Positions 1 through 10,370 of a stretch of DNA of 64,000 nt are shown here, piece after piece. Source of the stretch: Adiantum capillus-veneris (Eukaryota; Streptophyta; Polypodiopsida; Polypodiales; Pteridaceae); contig CM043964.1 in NCBI GenBank assembly GCA_014529385.2, forward strand, positions 108,724,587 through 108,788,586. The letters are read 5' to 3'. The notes under the pieces were generated by a model, which saw only the letters and a program-made list of their open reading frames with translations, was not told the origin of the DNA and ran no database searches. Made by a program: the position numbers and the translations under genes. Numbering within the stretch: the stretch's first letter is position 1; every line of letters starts with the position of its first letter.

Positions 1-392
1 GAGAGAGAGAGAGAGATCACAGGGGGGACTAAAGGCAGAGCATAACCCTAGATGGATGCAATGCAGTGGCACCGGGGCATGAGGTCACAATGGAGCTGAC
101 AATGCATGCGGTTGGGGGGGAGGGGGCACCTTCATCTTGGCATGGGAGCTTTCTCTGTTGTGGATGCCACATTTTACATGCTCTTAGCGACTCTTTGAGT
201 GACATTTAAAGCAATGCTTTTTTATTTTTGGAAAAAAATTTGTTGTCCCTTAAGCGACGTACGGGTGTCACATAAGCAACACGCCGCTAATTTTCCAAGC
301 GTTGATACTTACAAAGTGGCCTAGTAGTGGTTGCACAGTTACACAAAAAGGGGGGGTAAATGCAAGACCTTTTTTGCACAACAGAAACAAAG

Positions 393-423
<31 letters not shown>

Positions 424-1600
424 CATAGAGAGATAGAGAGAGAGACAGAGGTTCCTTGCTTCTTACATAGCACACACACTCTCTCTCAGTTGCCACATTA
501 GGGATTGACATCGACCCCCCTCTCCTCACACACTTATCAATCTCCTTCTTTGCACACCATACACACCTACCTTCGGTAATACATACTTTGGCACTTTTCT
601 CAATGCGTGTTTAGCATTAGGATGAGAAGATAGTTGGGTTTCTTCTTGATCATGAAATATCTGAGTTTTCCATTGTGCTATCATCCTTCTGGGCCCCACG
701 TACAACATCTCAAATCTCTCCATATCAATATAAGCATCATAGATCATTTAGATAAGGCCAGATTTAGAGCTTCTTTTCCTTCCTCAGTTAAGCATTCATA
801 CTCATAAATTGATTTAAAATTAAAGATCTAGACTAGGTATATGGGTCTTTCTAAATCTGAACAACTTTACCCTTATCCATTCATGCTAACTCCAACTTCT
901 TCTAGCTTTGATATCAATGTTATGCTGCTTTTGAGTGTGATCAGGTTGGTCAGCTTGGATTTTTAGAGCTTGTGTTTCTGCTCCTTGGGTTGTTCTAGAG
1001 TTCCATAGTATTACTAAGTGCTCTTCTTTGATCAAGGACATCATGATCATCATCGTCGTCATTGGGTAGTTGGTAAGATCATTCAAAGAGTGAATGTGGA
1101 ATTTTCCTTGAGGTTTCTTTTTCTATAAACCTTGTAATTTATCAATCATCCTTTTGAAAATAGTGGTAGTAGTACTTGTTCTTTCTTTTGTTGTTTTTGT
1201 CTACCTTGTATCTTTGGTCCGAGGTCGTTTGTTTCCAGAGGGTCCTGCTATATTTCAATTACTATTTCCACAGTTTGACTAGCCAACAAAACTATGGAAA
1301 TGCTTTCAAAAAGAATTCCCATCAGCTCTTCTAACCCTTCAATCTATGGGCTTCTTTGATGTTCTCTTACCTTTTCCTTTAATGAGTTTCCATATATCTT
1401 TTTGGTCAATTGAAGTGCGTTGCTTCTTTGTTGAAACTTCTAGGATCCTCTTTTCAAATGTTTGCTAATATGTAAATCACCAAACATACCAAGATTTGAA
1501 CAAATTCCAATGTTTTATTATGTTTGTGCTACCACACTCTGATATGGAACAATCCTCAAATCATTAAGGTAGGCTTTATCCAACAACATACTGAATACTT
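1..1600. other. Intergenic or decayed DNA, no gene seen
   Basis: I see no supportable gene here. There is a short (GA)n run at 1-17 and a longer AG tract at 396-451. The short open frames over the AG tract are low-complexity artefacts. The stretch from about 720 to 1600 has the base composition of the decayed retroelement to its right but no recognisable domain. Confidence 0.6.
396..451. repeat. (AG)n microsatellite
   Basis: An almost pure AG tract, interrupted by ACAT and ACAG near its right end. Any protein read through it is low complexity. Confidence 0.9.
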
Positions 1601-1660
1601 TCTCAGACATATAAGTTGGGTTGTTTTGCAAACCGAAGGTCTCTATAGCAACTGAGTATA

Positions 1661-2040
1661 CTAATTAGTGGGATAAATCTCCCATTGGAATACCTTGGCC
1701 CCCAATTTTCTCTTTTTCATCTTTATAGTCTCCTTCAAGAAAGTGCTCACTTGTTTAGGGGTTGAATCCTTAGAATTTTTGTTATGGGATAGCTTAAACA
1801 CAGTAGCAATGAGTTCAATGGTGAGTTGTAACTCATGCTTATTGATGGTGATAGTTTTTGCTTCTACATCAAATGTGTCTACCACCTAGATGATAGACAT
1901 CTCCATAGGTACTTAAGAAAACAGCATTAGCTTAATCATGCCCCATCTAGTCAATAAATCTTTCTCCTCATCTTTGAATACATATTTACCAATGGGTTTT
2001 TAAGATATGGTAAACTTTTCTTCCTTAGTGACAACGGAAT
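1661..2040 (-). pseudogene. Unidentified retroelement-like frame, broken
   Basis: On the minus strand one frame runs from about 2040 to 1661 with three in-frame stops. Its last 74 codons are uninterrupted (MVDTFDVEAK to FQWEIYPTN). The phrase about hydrophobic ELIATVFKL after an acidic stretch recalls gag-like proteins of plant retroelements, but I cannot assign a family. It lies 3' of the gypsy integrase fragment on the same strand, so it may be a downstream ORF of that element or a separate older insertion. Confidence 0.3.
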
Positions 2041-2098
2041 TCACAAACTTGGAACCTTTTCCCTTAGCCATAGAAGGAGTTTGATGTGTAACTTGATC

Positions 2099-2250
2099 AA
2101 TTGCTTGTGGTTGGAAGAAAGGTGGCGATAGGCACAAGATTCAGGTAGTACCTCTTGAGTAGATGACTGGTTTCAACTGCTTGTGGTTGGAAGCAAGGTG
2201 GTGACAGGCACAAGATTCAGGTAGTACCTCTTGAGTAGATGATGTAGTGT
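2099..2250. repeat. 76-bp tandem duplication, two copies
   Basis: The sequence starting TGCTTGTGGTTGGAAG at 2102 recurs at 2178, a period of 76 bp, and both copies end in CTCTTGAGTAGATGA. There are a few mismatches, so this is a moderately old local duplication in decayed retroelement DNA. Confidence 0.85.
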
Positions 2251-2929
2251 GGAAATATTGTGTGTTTGCATAGATGTTTGATGATTGTGAGTTATAGGGT
2301 CTTAAACTTGTTTCACAATGGTTCTAATTCTAGACATTAAGGCACCAATATGTTTGCACCTCAAGGAGAGAGTATTCCTTATTGATGTGGCAAACATGCA
2401 TTGGTTGATCACAACAATAATTACAGTTTTACTTTCTAATAAATTTTGCATTGATTGCTTCAGTAATGAAATCTAAAACTATGGCTTTGTCTTATTACTT
2501 CGTATAAATTTCAAATGCATGGATGAGTCTTCATATTGTCTAGGTGCTAGAATTTTTGTATGATATTTTCCATATCATTTGAATTTTAAAATTTTTGGTT
2601 TCCCTTGTCCATATCAGTCCCTACTAGGAATAAGTCGCGTGGTTGAATTTCAAAGTCAAACTGACCAATTTCTTGTACTAGAAGTTTATTTGGAGATGAA
2701 TAGTATAATTTGATTTTTGAACCATTAGATACTCTAGGAAATATTAATCCAGGTAAGTCCTTTTGTCTTATTGTGCCATTATAAAATACCTAGTCAACCT
2801 CATATGATCTAGGCCAAGAAATTATTAGGTTTGGCAAGACTAAATCCCCCTTTTGGAATTCTCAAATCTTCAGATACTATGAGTAAATCCTATAGTCTTT
2901 TCTTCAGACTGATATTATGATCCATACCA

Positions 2930-3370
2930 TGCTCAACAACTACTTTTAAACTGGGAACTATGAATTTTAATGGAGCTACTGCCTCTAGTTTGTAAACCAT
3001 TCTAAATTGTGTCATTCTAGTAGTGCTTTTGTAAGTTTTTCTATACGCCCACAAAGCTATTTGAAGCTTGAGATCCCAATTATGAGGTTTCTTTTGAACA
3101 ATTTGGAGTAGAATTGTCTTAAAGGTTTTGTTACTACTTTCAGCATGACCATTAGGATAGTATGATGTTGACTTCTAATACTTTATGAAAATGTTGACTT
3201 CTGATGCTTTTTGGAAAATATTTCAATCAAAATGTGAATAGTATTATTGTTAAAATAACTTCCCTAATCTGAAACTATTTCTAGAGAACAACCATACTAA
3301 TAGATGATGTACTCATAGATGATTTAGACATACCGATAGATGATGTACTCATAGATGAACCTGGCTATGG
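2930..3370 (-). pseudogene. Ty3/gypsy integrase, C-terminal part (split by copia)
   Basis: Read on the minus strand this encodes the second half of a Ty3/gypsy integrase. YYPNGHAESSNKTFK is the end of the catalytic core, with the glutamate of the DDE triad in the HAES motif. WDLKLQIALWAYRKTYKST and EAVAPLKFIVPSLKVV follow. The frame is broken by stops and by a local repeat near 3300-3360. Across the copia insertion the frame continues exactly: the bases just left of 3371 read SIARFIYEYIIYR, which follow WVEAKGLPNNTMK encoded at 15971-16010. So this and the 15971-17910 fragment are one element cut in two. This is the outermost and oldest layer of the nest. Confidence 0.85.
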
Positions 3371-3375
3371 ATTTC
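3371..3375. repeat. Target-site duplication of copia 1, left copy
   Basis: ATTTC immediately before the 5' LTR matches ATTTC at 15966-15970 immediately after the 3' LTR. A perfect 5-bp duplication is the expected footprint of a Ty1/copia integrase. Confidence 0.95.
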
Positions 3376-3602
3376 TGTTGCCATATACATGTGGTAGTGA
3401 TGTGTGTGAACACACTAGGACCACCGGGGCATTTTTTCCCTCTTTAGGAGGCTTTTCCCCCCGTGAAATGTATATACGCCCATCACTCTAGTGCTATCTA
3501 TCTTTCCATTGCACACTAAGTAACACACTCTCTATTATGTGCCTTGAGCTTCCTTCATCTTCTACAAGCTGTGTGCAATTCTCTGCAACCCTAATTCCAA
3601 CA
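3376..3602 (+). repeat. Copia 1 5' LTR
   Basis: It starts TGTTGCCATATACATG and ends CTAATTCCAACA. It aligns along its length with 15754-15965 except for a short indel (GTGTGTGAACACACT is present here and absent from the 3' copy). It contains GTATATACGCCC, which could be the LTR TATA region. Confidence 0.93.
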
Positions 3603-3603
3603 A

Positions 3604-3619
3604 TTGGTATCAAAGCAGG
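3604..3619 (+). other. Primer-binding site of copia 1 (initiator-Met tRNA)
   Basis: TTGGTATCAAAGCAGG begins one base after the LTR. It resembles the TGGTATCAGAGC that most plant LTR retrotransposons use to pair with the 3' end of initiator methionine tRNA, with one substitution. Confidence 0.85.
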
Positions 3620-3962
3620 TTGCGTCCTCTCGGGCTTAGTCGCTAGCTTCTCCAGCACATGCCCGCTCACTTTCTCTGACTACAATGAGGTTTGGCGAGC
3701 GTTCGCAGGTTGACAAATATTTCTGATTCGAGCTCATCTTTTATTCGGGCTCATTTCAAATTCGGGCTCATTTCGGCCTCCGGTTCTACTACAGGCAGGT
3801 CTGCACAGGTAATTTCGTCATTTTGTGCAGAATTTTTGTTAGTTCTATTTTCTGCCTAGTAGGTGCCTTACAGTCTTCTACGGTTTGTGCTATATAGCAC
3901 ATGTTGTTCCTGCTCCGTTTCTCTTCTCTTAGGCAGTTTTCACATCAGGTGAAACATTTACC

Positions 3963-4950
3963 ATGGCTGACAACAACATAGATGTATTCAAGATGTTTGA
4001 TGTTGAGGACAGGTTGGATGGGGACAATTACCCTATGCGGGCTTATATGATGCAACACGTTCTTGTGTCAAAGGGCGTCTGGAACATTGTGCAGGGCATT
4101 GACGTGCGTCCTGGCTCTGAGGATGTAGGCGATGTTGAGGATGTTGCAGGTCGTGCTGCAAGGATTGCTGCTATTAGAGTTGTTTTGCCTACGGCAGAAC
4201 AATCTCATTGGGATGTAAAGGATGCGTAGGGTCATGCATTGATTGCATTTTCTGTGAAGTGCACCATTTTTCCTCACATTCGCTCAGCAAAATCTGCAAA
4301 ACAGGCTTGGGATATTCTAGCAGGTCTTTATGCAAGCCGCAATGAGTCTAAAATTGCTTTGCTGCGTAAAGAGCTGGAGTCGAAGATTATGCATGAGGAA
4401 GATGATATGGACACTTTTCTTGCTGGTGTCAAGGATATCAATGAGCAACTTATTTCTGCAGGTGAAGTCATTTGAGACAGTTCCCTTGTGCAAACTGTTC
4501 TTGATGCCTTACCAGATTCTTACCAGACTTCTGCTAGTACTTGGAGACTTATGACCCAAGGAGATCCTGAAGTTGTCAAGTTTGATGCATTATGCACATT
4601 GCTGTTGCAAAAGTCACTTTCCAGAAAAAATAGGACTAGACAGCATGTAGTTGAGCGGACTTTTATTGCTTCTCAAAGAAAGAGTGGTAACAGCAATGCA
4701 GCCACTTCTTATGGTTCTGTTTGCAAGTGGAAAAAATTTTGTTCCCAATGCTTCTACTGGCAGCACTTCGTCTGGCAATTCTAGTGATAAGGGAAAAAAG
4801 AAGATGTGTTACCATTATTGTAAATCTAATGATCATTTGATCAAGCAGTGTCCTAAGTTGAAGGCCAAAGAGGCTAAGAAGAAAGAGGGTGGTTCCACTA
4901 CAAATGATGGTTTCACTATAAATGCACCCATTGGTTTGAGTCTTCTCTAA
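3963..4950 (+). pseudogene. Copia 1 gag with zinc knuckle
   Basis: The capsid-like region starts MADNNIDVFKMF at 3963. It continues through the typical copia gag phrase KQAWDILAGLYASRNESK near 4300, LPDSYQTSASTWRLM near 4510, and ends in a nucleocapsid knuckle near 4805 (MCYHYCKSNDHLIKQC). The knuckle is CX3CX4HX4C rather than the standard CX2CX4HX4C, so its first cysteine is displaced by one residue. The frame is broken by stops at about 4227 and 4473 and a frameshift near 4730, so no full gag can be made. Confidence 0.9.
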
Positions 4951-5049
4951 AAGGAGACTGTAATGCTGATGTTGATGCAGAACGGGCTTTTAGTGCCGAG
5001 TGCACTTACAATCCTACTGTCCATGATGCATGCATGTCAATTGTTGCAG

Positions 5050-7120
5050 ATTCACATGTGTGATATTTCGACAGTGGTGCTACAAAGCACATTACCTCAC
5101 ATCGTGAATTATTCACCTCTCTTGAGTCTGTCCCTCATGGAATTCAGTCACTTGTGCCAATAATGCCTCTTATCCGGTTCAGGGAGTTGGAAAGATTGTG
5201 CTTACTGCTGCAAATGGAAGTTCTTTCACACTTGTTGATGCACTTTATGTACCTAGGATCAAGAAGAATATTTTATTTGTATCTGCACTTGATAGACTTG
5301 GACTTATAGTCAAATTTGTGGATGACAGATGTACAATTCATGATCTCAGTTTTGGAGATGAAATTGTTGCATATGGGCTTTTGTGTCGTGGGCTGTATAA
5401 GCTCACTTTGTATGACAAGTGTGGACAAAAATTTGCAAATGCAGTTGCAGATTCAAGGGCTATTTCAGATGAAAAACTTTGACATGCACATTTTGGTCAT
5501 TTGAATTTTGCCAGTTTATTGCGTTTGCAGAATTCTGATATGGTTGCTTCTTTGCCGCCTCTTGAAGCACCTATCAAAACATGTTTGTGAAGGCTGTATT
5601 TTGGGTAAGATGCAGCATTTCAAGATTCCAAAGGATGGTTCAGTTCGGGCCACATGCAGATTGCAGCTTGTGCATAGTGATGTTTGTGGGCCCATGCAAA
5701 CTCCGTCCTTGGGCAATTACCTGTACTTTGTGACTTTCATTGATGATTACTCCAGGCATGCAAGGGTATTTCCACTTAAAGCAAAGTTCGAAGTTTTTAT
5801 GTGCTTCAAACCATTTTTGCTATGGCTGAAAATGTATCGAAATGTACTATGGGCACCCTCCGTTCCGATCGAGAGGGGGAGTATATGTCTCATGAATTTA
5901 ATGCATTTCTGGTTAGTCGTGGGATAAAACACCAACGTACACTCTCTAAAAAGCCTCTAGGAAAATGGTGTTGCTGAGAGGAAAAAAAGGTCACTTACCG
6001 AAATGGCATGATGTATGGTCAAAAGTCAAGCTTTGCCGCATTCTTTTTGTCTTGCGGCCATCATGTGTGCCACTTTTGTACTAAACAGGTGTCCTACAAA
6101 AGCTTTGCAGTCTATTACTCCATATGAAGCATGGCATGATAGAAAGCCTTCTATTGAGCACATGCGTGTTTTTGGCTGTTTGGCATATGCTTTGGTGCCA
6201 CAAACACAGCGCAGAAAATTGGATGATAAGGCTGTCAAATGTATTTTTGTTGGTTAAAGCGCTGAAAGCAAAGGTTACAGGTTGTATCATCCGCAAACAA
6301 AGCGTATTTTGGTTTCATGGGATGTACTGTTTGTGGAAGATTCTATTCAGCCCTTGTTGTCATGTACTAGAGACAATAAAGTAAGCTCACGAGACATTTA
6401 TGACACTTTATTGCCTCTTTTTAGTGGTGGAAATACAAATGTAAATTCCAATGAGGCAAATGTATAGCCTATGGGGTTTCCGAAAATGTTAGAGATCAGC
6501 CTATTACAGATGCAGATGTACATAATGTACTTGATGAGGAAAGGGCTGAAAATGAGTAGGCTAGAGGTATTCCAGAATGGCTGGTGCATACATTACGTGA
6601 CAATAAATTGGATGCACCTATGTCTAGTCGTACTCGTTCAGGCCCTCGCCATGCATCTTATGCATCAAATTGTGATGCTTTGGCTGCGCCTAATTTACAT
6701 GATGTTGAGGAGCCTCTGTCTTTTGATGAAGCACAAAATTCATAAAATTGGATGGATGCCATGCAATCAGATTATGATGTACTTATAGAAAATGACACAT
6801 GGACTTTTTGTGATTTGCCTCTCGGCAAAAATGCCATTGGTACGAAGTGGGTTTACAAGTTGAAACGCAAGCCGGATGGTGAGATCGATCGCCATAAGGC
6901 TCAACTTGTTGCAAAGGGTTATGCACAGCAAAAAGGCATAGATTATGAAGAGACTTTTGCTCCCACTTGTCGTATGACTACTGTGTATTTTCTATGTGCA
7001 TTGGCAGCTCATTTTGGTTGGGATGTACATCAATCAGACATTGTTATTGCTTTCTTGAATGGTGACATATTTGAGGAAGTTTATGTAACGTAGCCTCACG
7101 GTTTTGTCAAGAAAGGACAA
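5050..7120 (+). pseudogene. Copia 1 protease, integrase and N-terminal RT
   Basis: Domains in order: an aspartic protease motif (FDSGATKHIT, near 5067, reached by frameshift); the GAG-pre-integrase region (HFGHLNFASLL near 5490, CEGCILGKMQ near 5590); the integrase core (HSDVCGPM near 5675, FIDDYSRHA near 5740, NGVAERK near 5965); and the RVT_2 type reverse transcriptase (NDTWTFCDLP near 6790, KWVYKLKRKPDGEIDRHKA near 6850, QSDIVIAFLNGDIFEEVYV near 7035). Many stops and shifts interrupt it. The RT is cut at 7120 by the CACTA insertion and resumes at 14551 with the KALYGLKQ motif. Confidence 0.92.
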
Positions 7121-7390
7121 CACTACAAGAGGTTGTGTGCTCTTGTGACGCTGTTAGCGACGGAAATACACTGGGATTTTATAACCCCCGGCGTCGCTAA
7201 TAGCGTCGCTACGAGAGCGTCTCTATATGTGACGCTATAGGCGTCGCTATATACATCGCTATAAGCGTCGCTATATAGAGATGCTCATGGCGACGGTCAT
7301 AGCGACGGTTATAGCGACGTTTACACAGAAGTCTATAGCGACGCTCCAGAGCCATAAATAGCGACGGTTATAGCGACGCCCGAGAGAAAT
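7121..7390. repeat. CACTA left terminal inverted repeat and subterminal repeats
   Basis: The terminal CACTACAAGAGG is followed to about 7385 by roughly a dozen copies of GCGTCGCTA or its inverse TAGCGACGG, in both orientations. Arrays like this are the binding sites of TnpA-type proteins in CACTA elements. Confidence 0.9.
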
Positions 7391-7759
7391 TTTTTTTTAT
7401 GACAGGGCATCGAATGCCCTGCCACCCATCAACCATATTGTACTTGATTCACTTTTTAAAAAAAGTGCAAGGGTAGATAATAGACCCAAAATAGTCACCC
7501 ACAAGACGCATTGTTTGCAAAATTGACAAGCGTAAAATTGACAATTGTACACATCATAGGCAAAATGAATTGATTGTCAACTGTAATAATGACAATTGTA
7601 CAACATCATAGGCATAAAGAATTGATTGGCAAAATGAAATGCGGTGACAAATGTAATAATATACATGGTTCAAAAAGACGTATAAAATCCATCTCATGAT
7701 ACATAAGCTATGAGAAACCCTAAACTAATGCTATCTAGCTACGGCTAAACTGACGTCGT
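7391..7759. other. CACTA non-coding interval
   Basis: No gene is seen. Two imperfect copies of a phrase with GACAATTGTAC and CATCATAGGCA occur near 7540 and 7592, an old local duplication. The interval is the likely 3' untranslated part of the TnpA-like gene. Confidence 0.5.
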
Positions 7760-9042
7760 CTAGTCAGACGTCTCATCGCGTCCAAGCGGCGTATCTGTCG
7801 GATTCTGCAAAAAAAGACAATAAGACAGCTTTCAGTAAGTATAAACATATAACGACATTTATAAAACAATACAAAAAATAGAAAAGAGTAAACCCTAATA
7901 CTAACCATGCCGCCGCAAGAACTGAGAATGTCCATCAGGGCGTTTAAGCCCTTCCTGCCTGCGTACTCGCACTCGTACGGTGTGGGATCACGTCCTGTCA
8001 TCGACCACTGTCAAAACATACAAAGATTTCATTATGTTAGAATTAAAAAACTCATAAACCCTAAACTATCGAACATAAAGAGCAATGCGAAAACACTTAC
8101 AAAATCGGCCTCAAATGATGCCCATCCACCGCTCCCCAAGTGGTGCGAGCTCCCTACCTCTACTCGCGCTCTAGCTGCATCCTTTTGTTGCTTCCACTTG
8201 TCGGGATTCTCGCGCGCTGCTTTCTTCGCATTCTTCCAATCTTCTTTGACCAGCCAATCTGGCCTGTTCCACCCATGCTTGATTGCTTTTTGCACTTCGG
8301 AACGCTTGTGTTTGTAGTATTCGCGCATTCGAATCTTCATCAGGTCTTTATTGAAGCACTGATCCCCTGTTGGAACGGGAAACTCATCATGAAGTATGCT
8401 GATGACTCTGTCTTTTAAATCACTTGGTACTCCACTCCATTTGTTTAGTATATAGTGTCTAAACAGCTGAGAGCAAAGACCACGCATGCGCGAGATCACC
8501 TTCTTGCCGTCATCATCCATGATGATGCCGCCGCTGAAGTCGACGGAGTAAGGCAAGCCCTCTGGCCGGTGACGTGTGAACCTGGGTGTCTCGGCAGGGG
8601 TCTCTAGCGGCGTGTCGATGGGGGTACGGACGTCAGGGGTCTCCACCGGCGTCTGGGCCCCGAAGCGAGGAGTGTCGAGTGGGGTGGCTCCTGGCGGAGT
8701 AGGTAGAGGTGTGTAGCTGCTAGGAACAGTCAGCCGCGCAAAACCTGGCGTAGATGGCGATGCTGTGGCTGGTGTGGGGGCGGGCAAAGAAGGGGAGGGT
8801 AAAGAGCCTCGTCGAACACGAGGCGGTGTGGAGGCATCGGCGGCGGAATCCCCACAACAACCGCCACCGCCACCACTAGAGCGCCGGTGTCTAGACGAGT
8901 GTGAAGATCGTCTCGTCGACACCAAAGCTTCGGAGCGCGCCGAATGCTCCAAAAGAGAGGGAGATGCGCCAGAGCGATGACGCTCCACGTACCACTGTCT
9001 CTGCTGCGGTGACAAAGAAGAAAGAAACTCCTCATCATCCAT
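7760..9042 (-). CDS. TnpA-like CACTA accessory protein (Transposase_24 type), intact
   Basis: I predict three exons: 8101-9042, 7906-8007 and 7760-7804. The donors are GTAAGT and GTTAGT and the acceptors ACAG and GCAG. Together they give 363 codons including the stop, with no break. I chose the ATG at 9042 (MDDEEFLSSLS) because the upstream codons look non-coding. Residues 1-60 are basic and serine-rich. Residues about 85-165 are a Pro/Thr repeat built on TPxxTP. The conserved region begins near DDDGKKVISRMRGLCSQLF. It continues through KWSGVPSDLKDRVI and RMREYYKHKR, with the family hallmark GSGGWASFEADF at the exon 1 end and TGRDPTPYE at the start of exon 2. Proteins of this family are thought to bind the subterminal repeats and assist the TNP2 transposase. 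The family is well recognised; the splice sites are inferred. Confidence 0.85.
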
Positions 9043-9314
9043 ACCTGCATTAAACTCACGAATATTTAAACTTAATATTGAATGAATAGAGTAGACAATG
9101 ACGCAAAGACGATTAAATACAATGACGTAATGACTCATATAAATACAATGACGCAATGAATTGAGTGATAGAAGAGGCAAGTCGAAAACTCAGAATTTTC
9201 AATCAAAAGATGTGAGCGCGAGTAGAAAAGAGCGTTATACACCATGGAAGGTACTAAGAGAGCCAGAGCTTTTACAACACGGAGCAAAATTGTTCAAATA
9301 CAATATTTGTGGCT

Positions 9315-10250
9315 TTAAGAGATCTCTCTCTCATCCTCGCATAACTCAGCATAACTTCCTATATCTATATAGAGCTCTCCGTTTAAACACATATCCTCTG
9401 TTTCATTTTGTAGCTCCTCTGCATGCACCCCATATAGAGTAGTAGCATCTTGATGCTCGTCTGGCACCACCGCAGCGGCTTCTGATTGAGCATCTTCTCT
9501 GATCTCCTCCATTGATGCCGTTGTGATTGGCACATGGTAGCCTTCATACGTCCTTGCACTACGAGGGGCTACCTCTATGACGTACCACCAATTTGATGTA
9601 GACTTTGTAGGATGAAATATTACCTGCCAGAGCCACATAACTTACATGAGAGCTTTTAAGCACATAACTTGTAAAAGGGGGATGTTAACTATTTACATAC
9701 TTACTTGTTCACAATGCTCGGGTAGTACGAAAGTGTCTCTTAGGTCAGTCCATTTCTTAGTAGAATCCACCTCAAGAAAACCAGACTCTCCTCTACGCAC
9801 AGTAGCGTTGCGACCCTCCATGATTATCTTGAACCATTGCACGTCGAACAAGTCGACAAAAAATCCTCTGTAATCGATCCTCAAAATCTCTTGTAGCGTG
9901 CCGAAGTAAGTGAGTTCCGCCACCACAGGATCTGCATCAGAGGAACGTCGTCGACTAGACTGTTCAAATTTTGCCATGATTCCACAATCTTGAGTAAAAC
10001 GCTTTTTGTCGATCCGTTCCACCCTAAAATGTCGACCTTTACACCATGTTGCTGTGTATGACTTATACTACAACGAACAAAGATTATGAGTGGCTGTTCA
10101 AACGCTTAGAAATAAAGTCACTAGCTAGTCGTACATTGCAAACTTACCTTGGTCGCGCAATCCCGAGAGTACTCCCACTCTTCCTCAATCACTTCGTCAC
10201 CGCATTGTTGTGCGCTTTTCAATTGGTTGTGCAACCATCTTAAGCTCATG
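9315..10250 (-). pseudogene. DUF4216-like 3' part of the CACTA transposase gene
   Basis: Minus-strand exon pieces 10022-9693 and 9638-9315 encode the region normally found downstream of TNP2. They include VAELTYFGTLQEILRIDY, VDLFDVQWFK and WYVIEVAPRSARTYEG, matching the shape of Pfam DUF4216 (a YYG-like phrase, then a VxLFxxxW strand, then a VIxxxPR phrase). A less clear piece ending near WEYSRDCATK lies at about 10250-10147. I cannot see a DUF4218 domain between this and TNP2, so that part may be deleted. Confidence 0.65.
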
Positions 10251-10370
10251 AATGTTGGTAGGCTCTCCAGACCCGTCGGATAGTGCATCGGTGGTGGTCT
10301 TCCCTGTCTCCACTCGATTCGTGCCCTTTGTCGCTCTTGTCCACATTTTATGCAATGATATTAAAGTCCA

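Noticed and set aside
8140-8418. Plus-strand ORFs opposite the TnpA-like gene (also 8765-8980)
   Set aside because: They are shadows of the well-supported minus-strand exon, which carries the family motifs.
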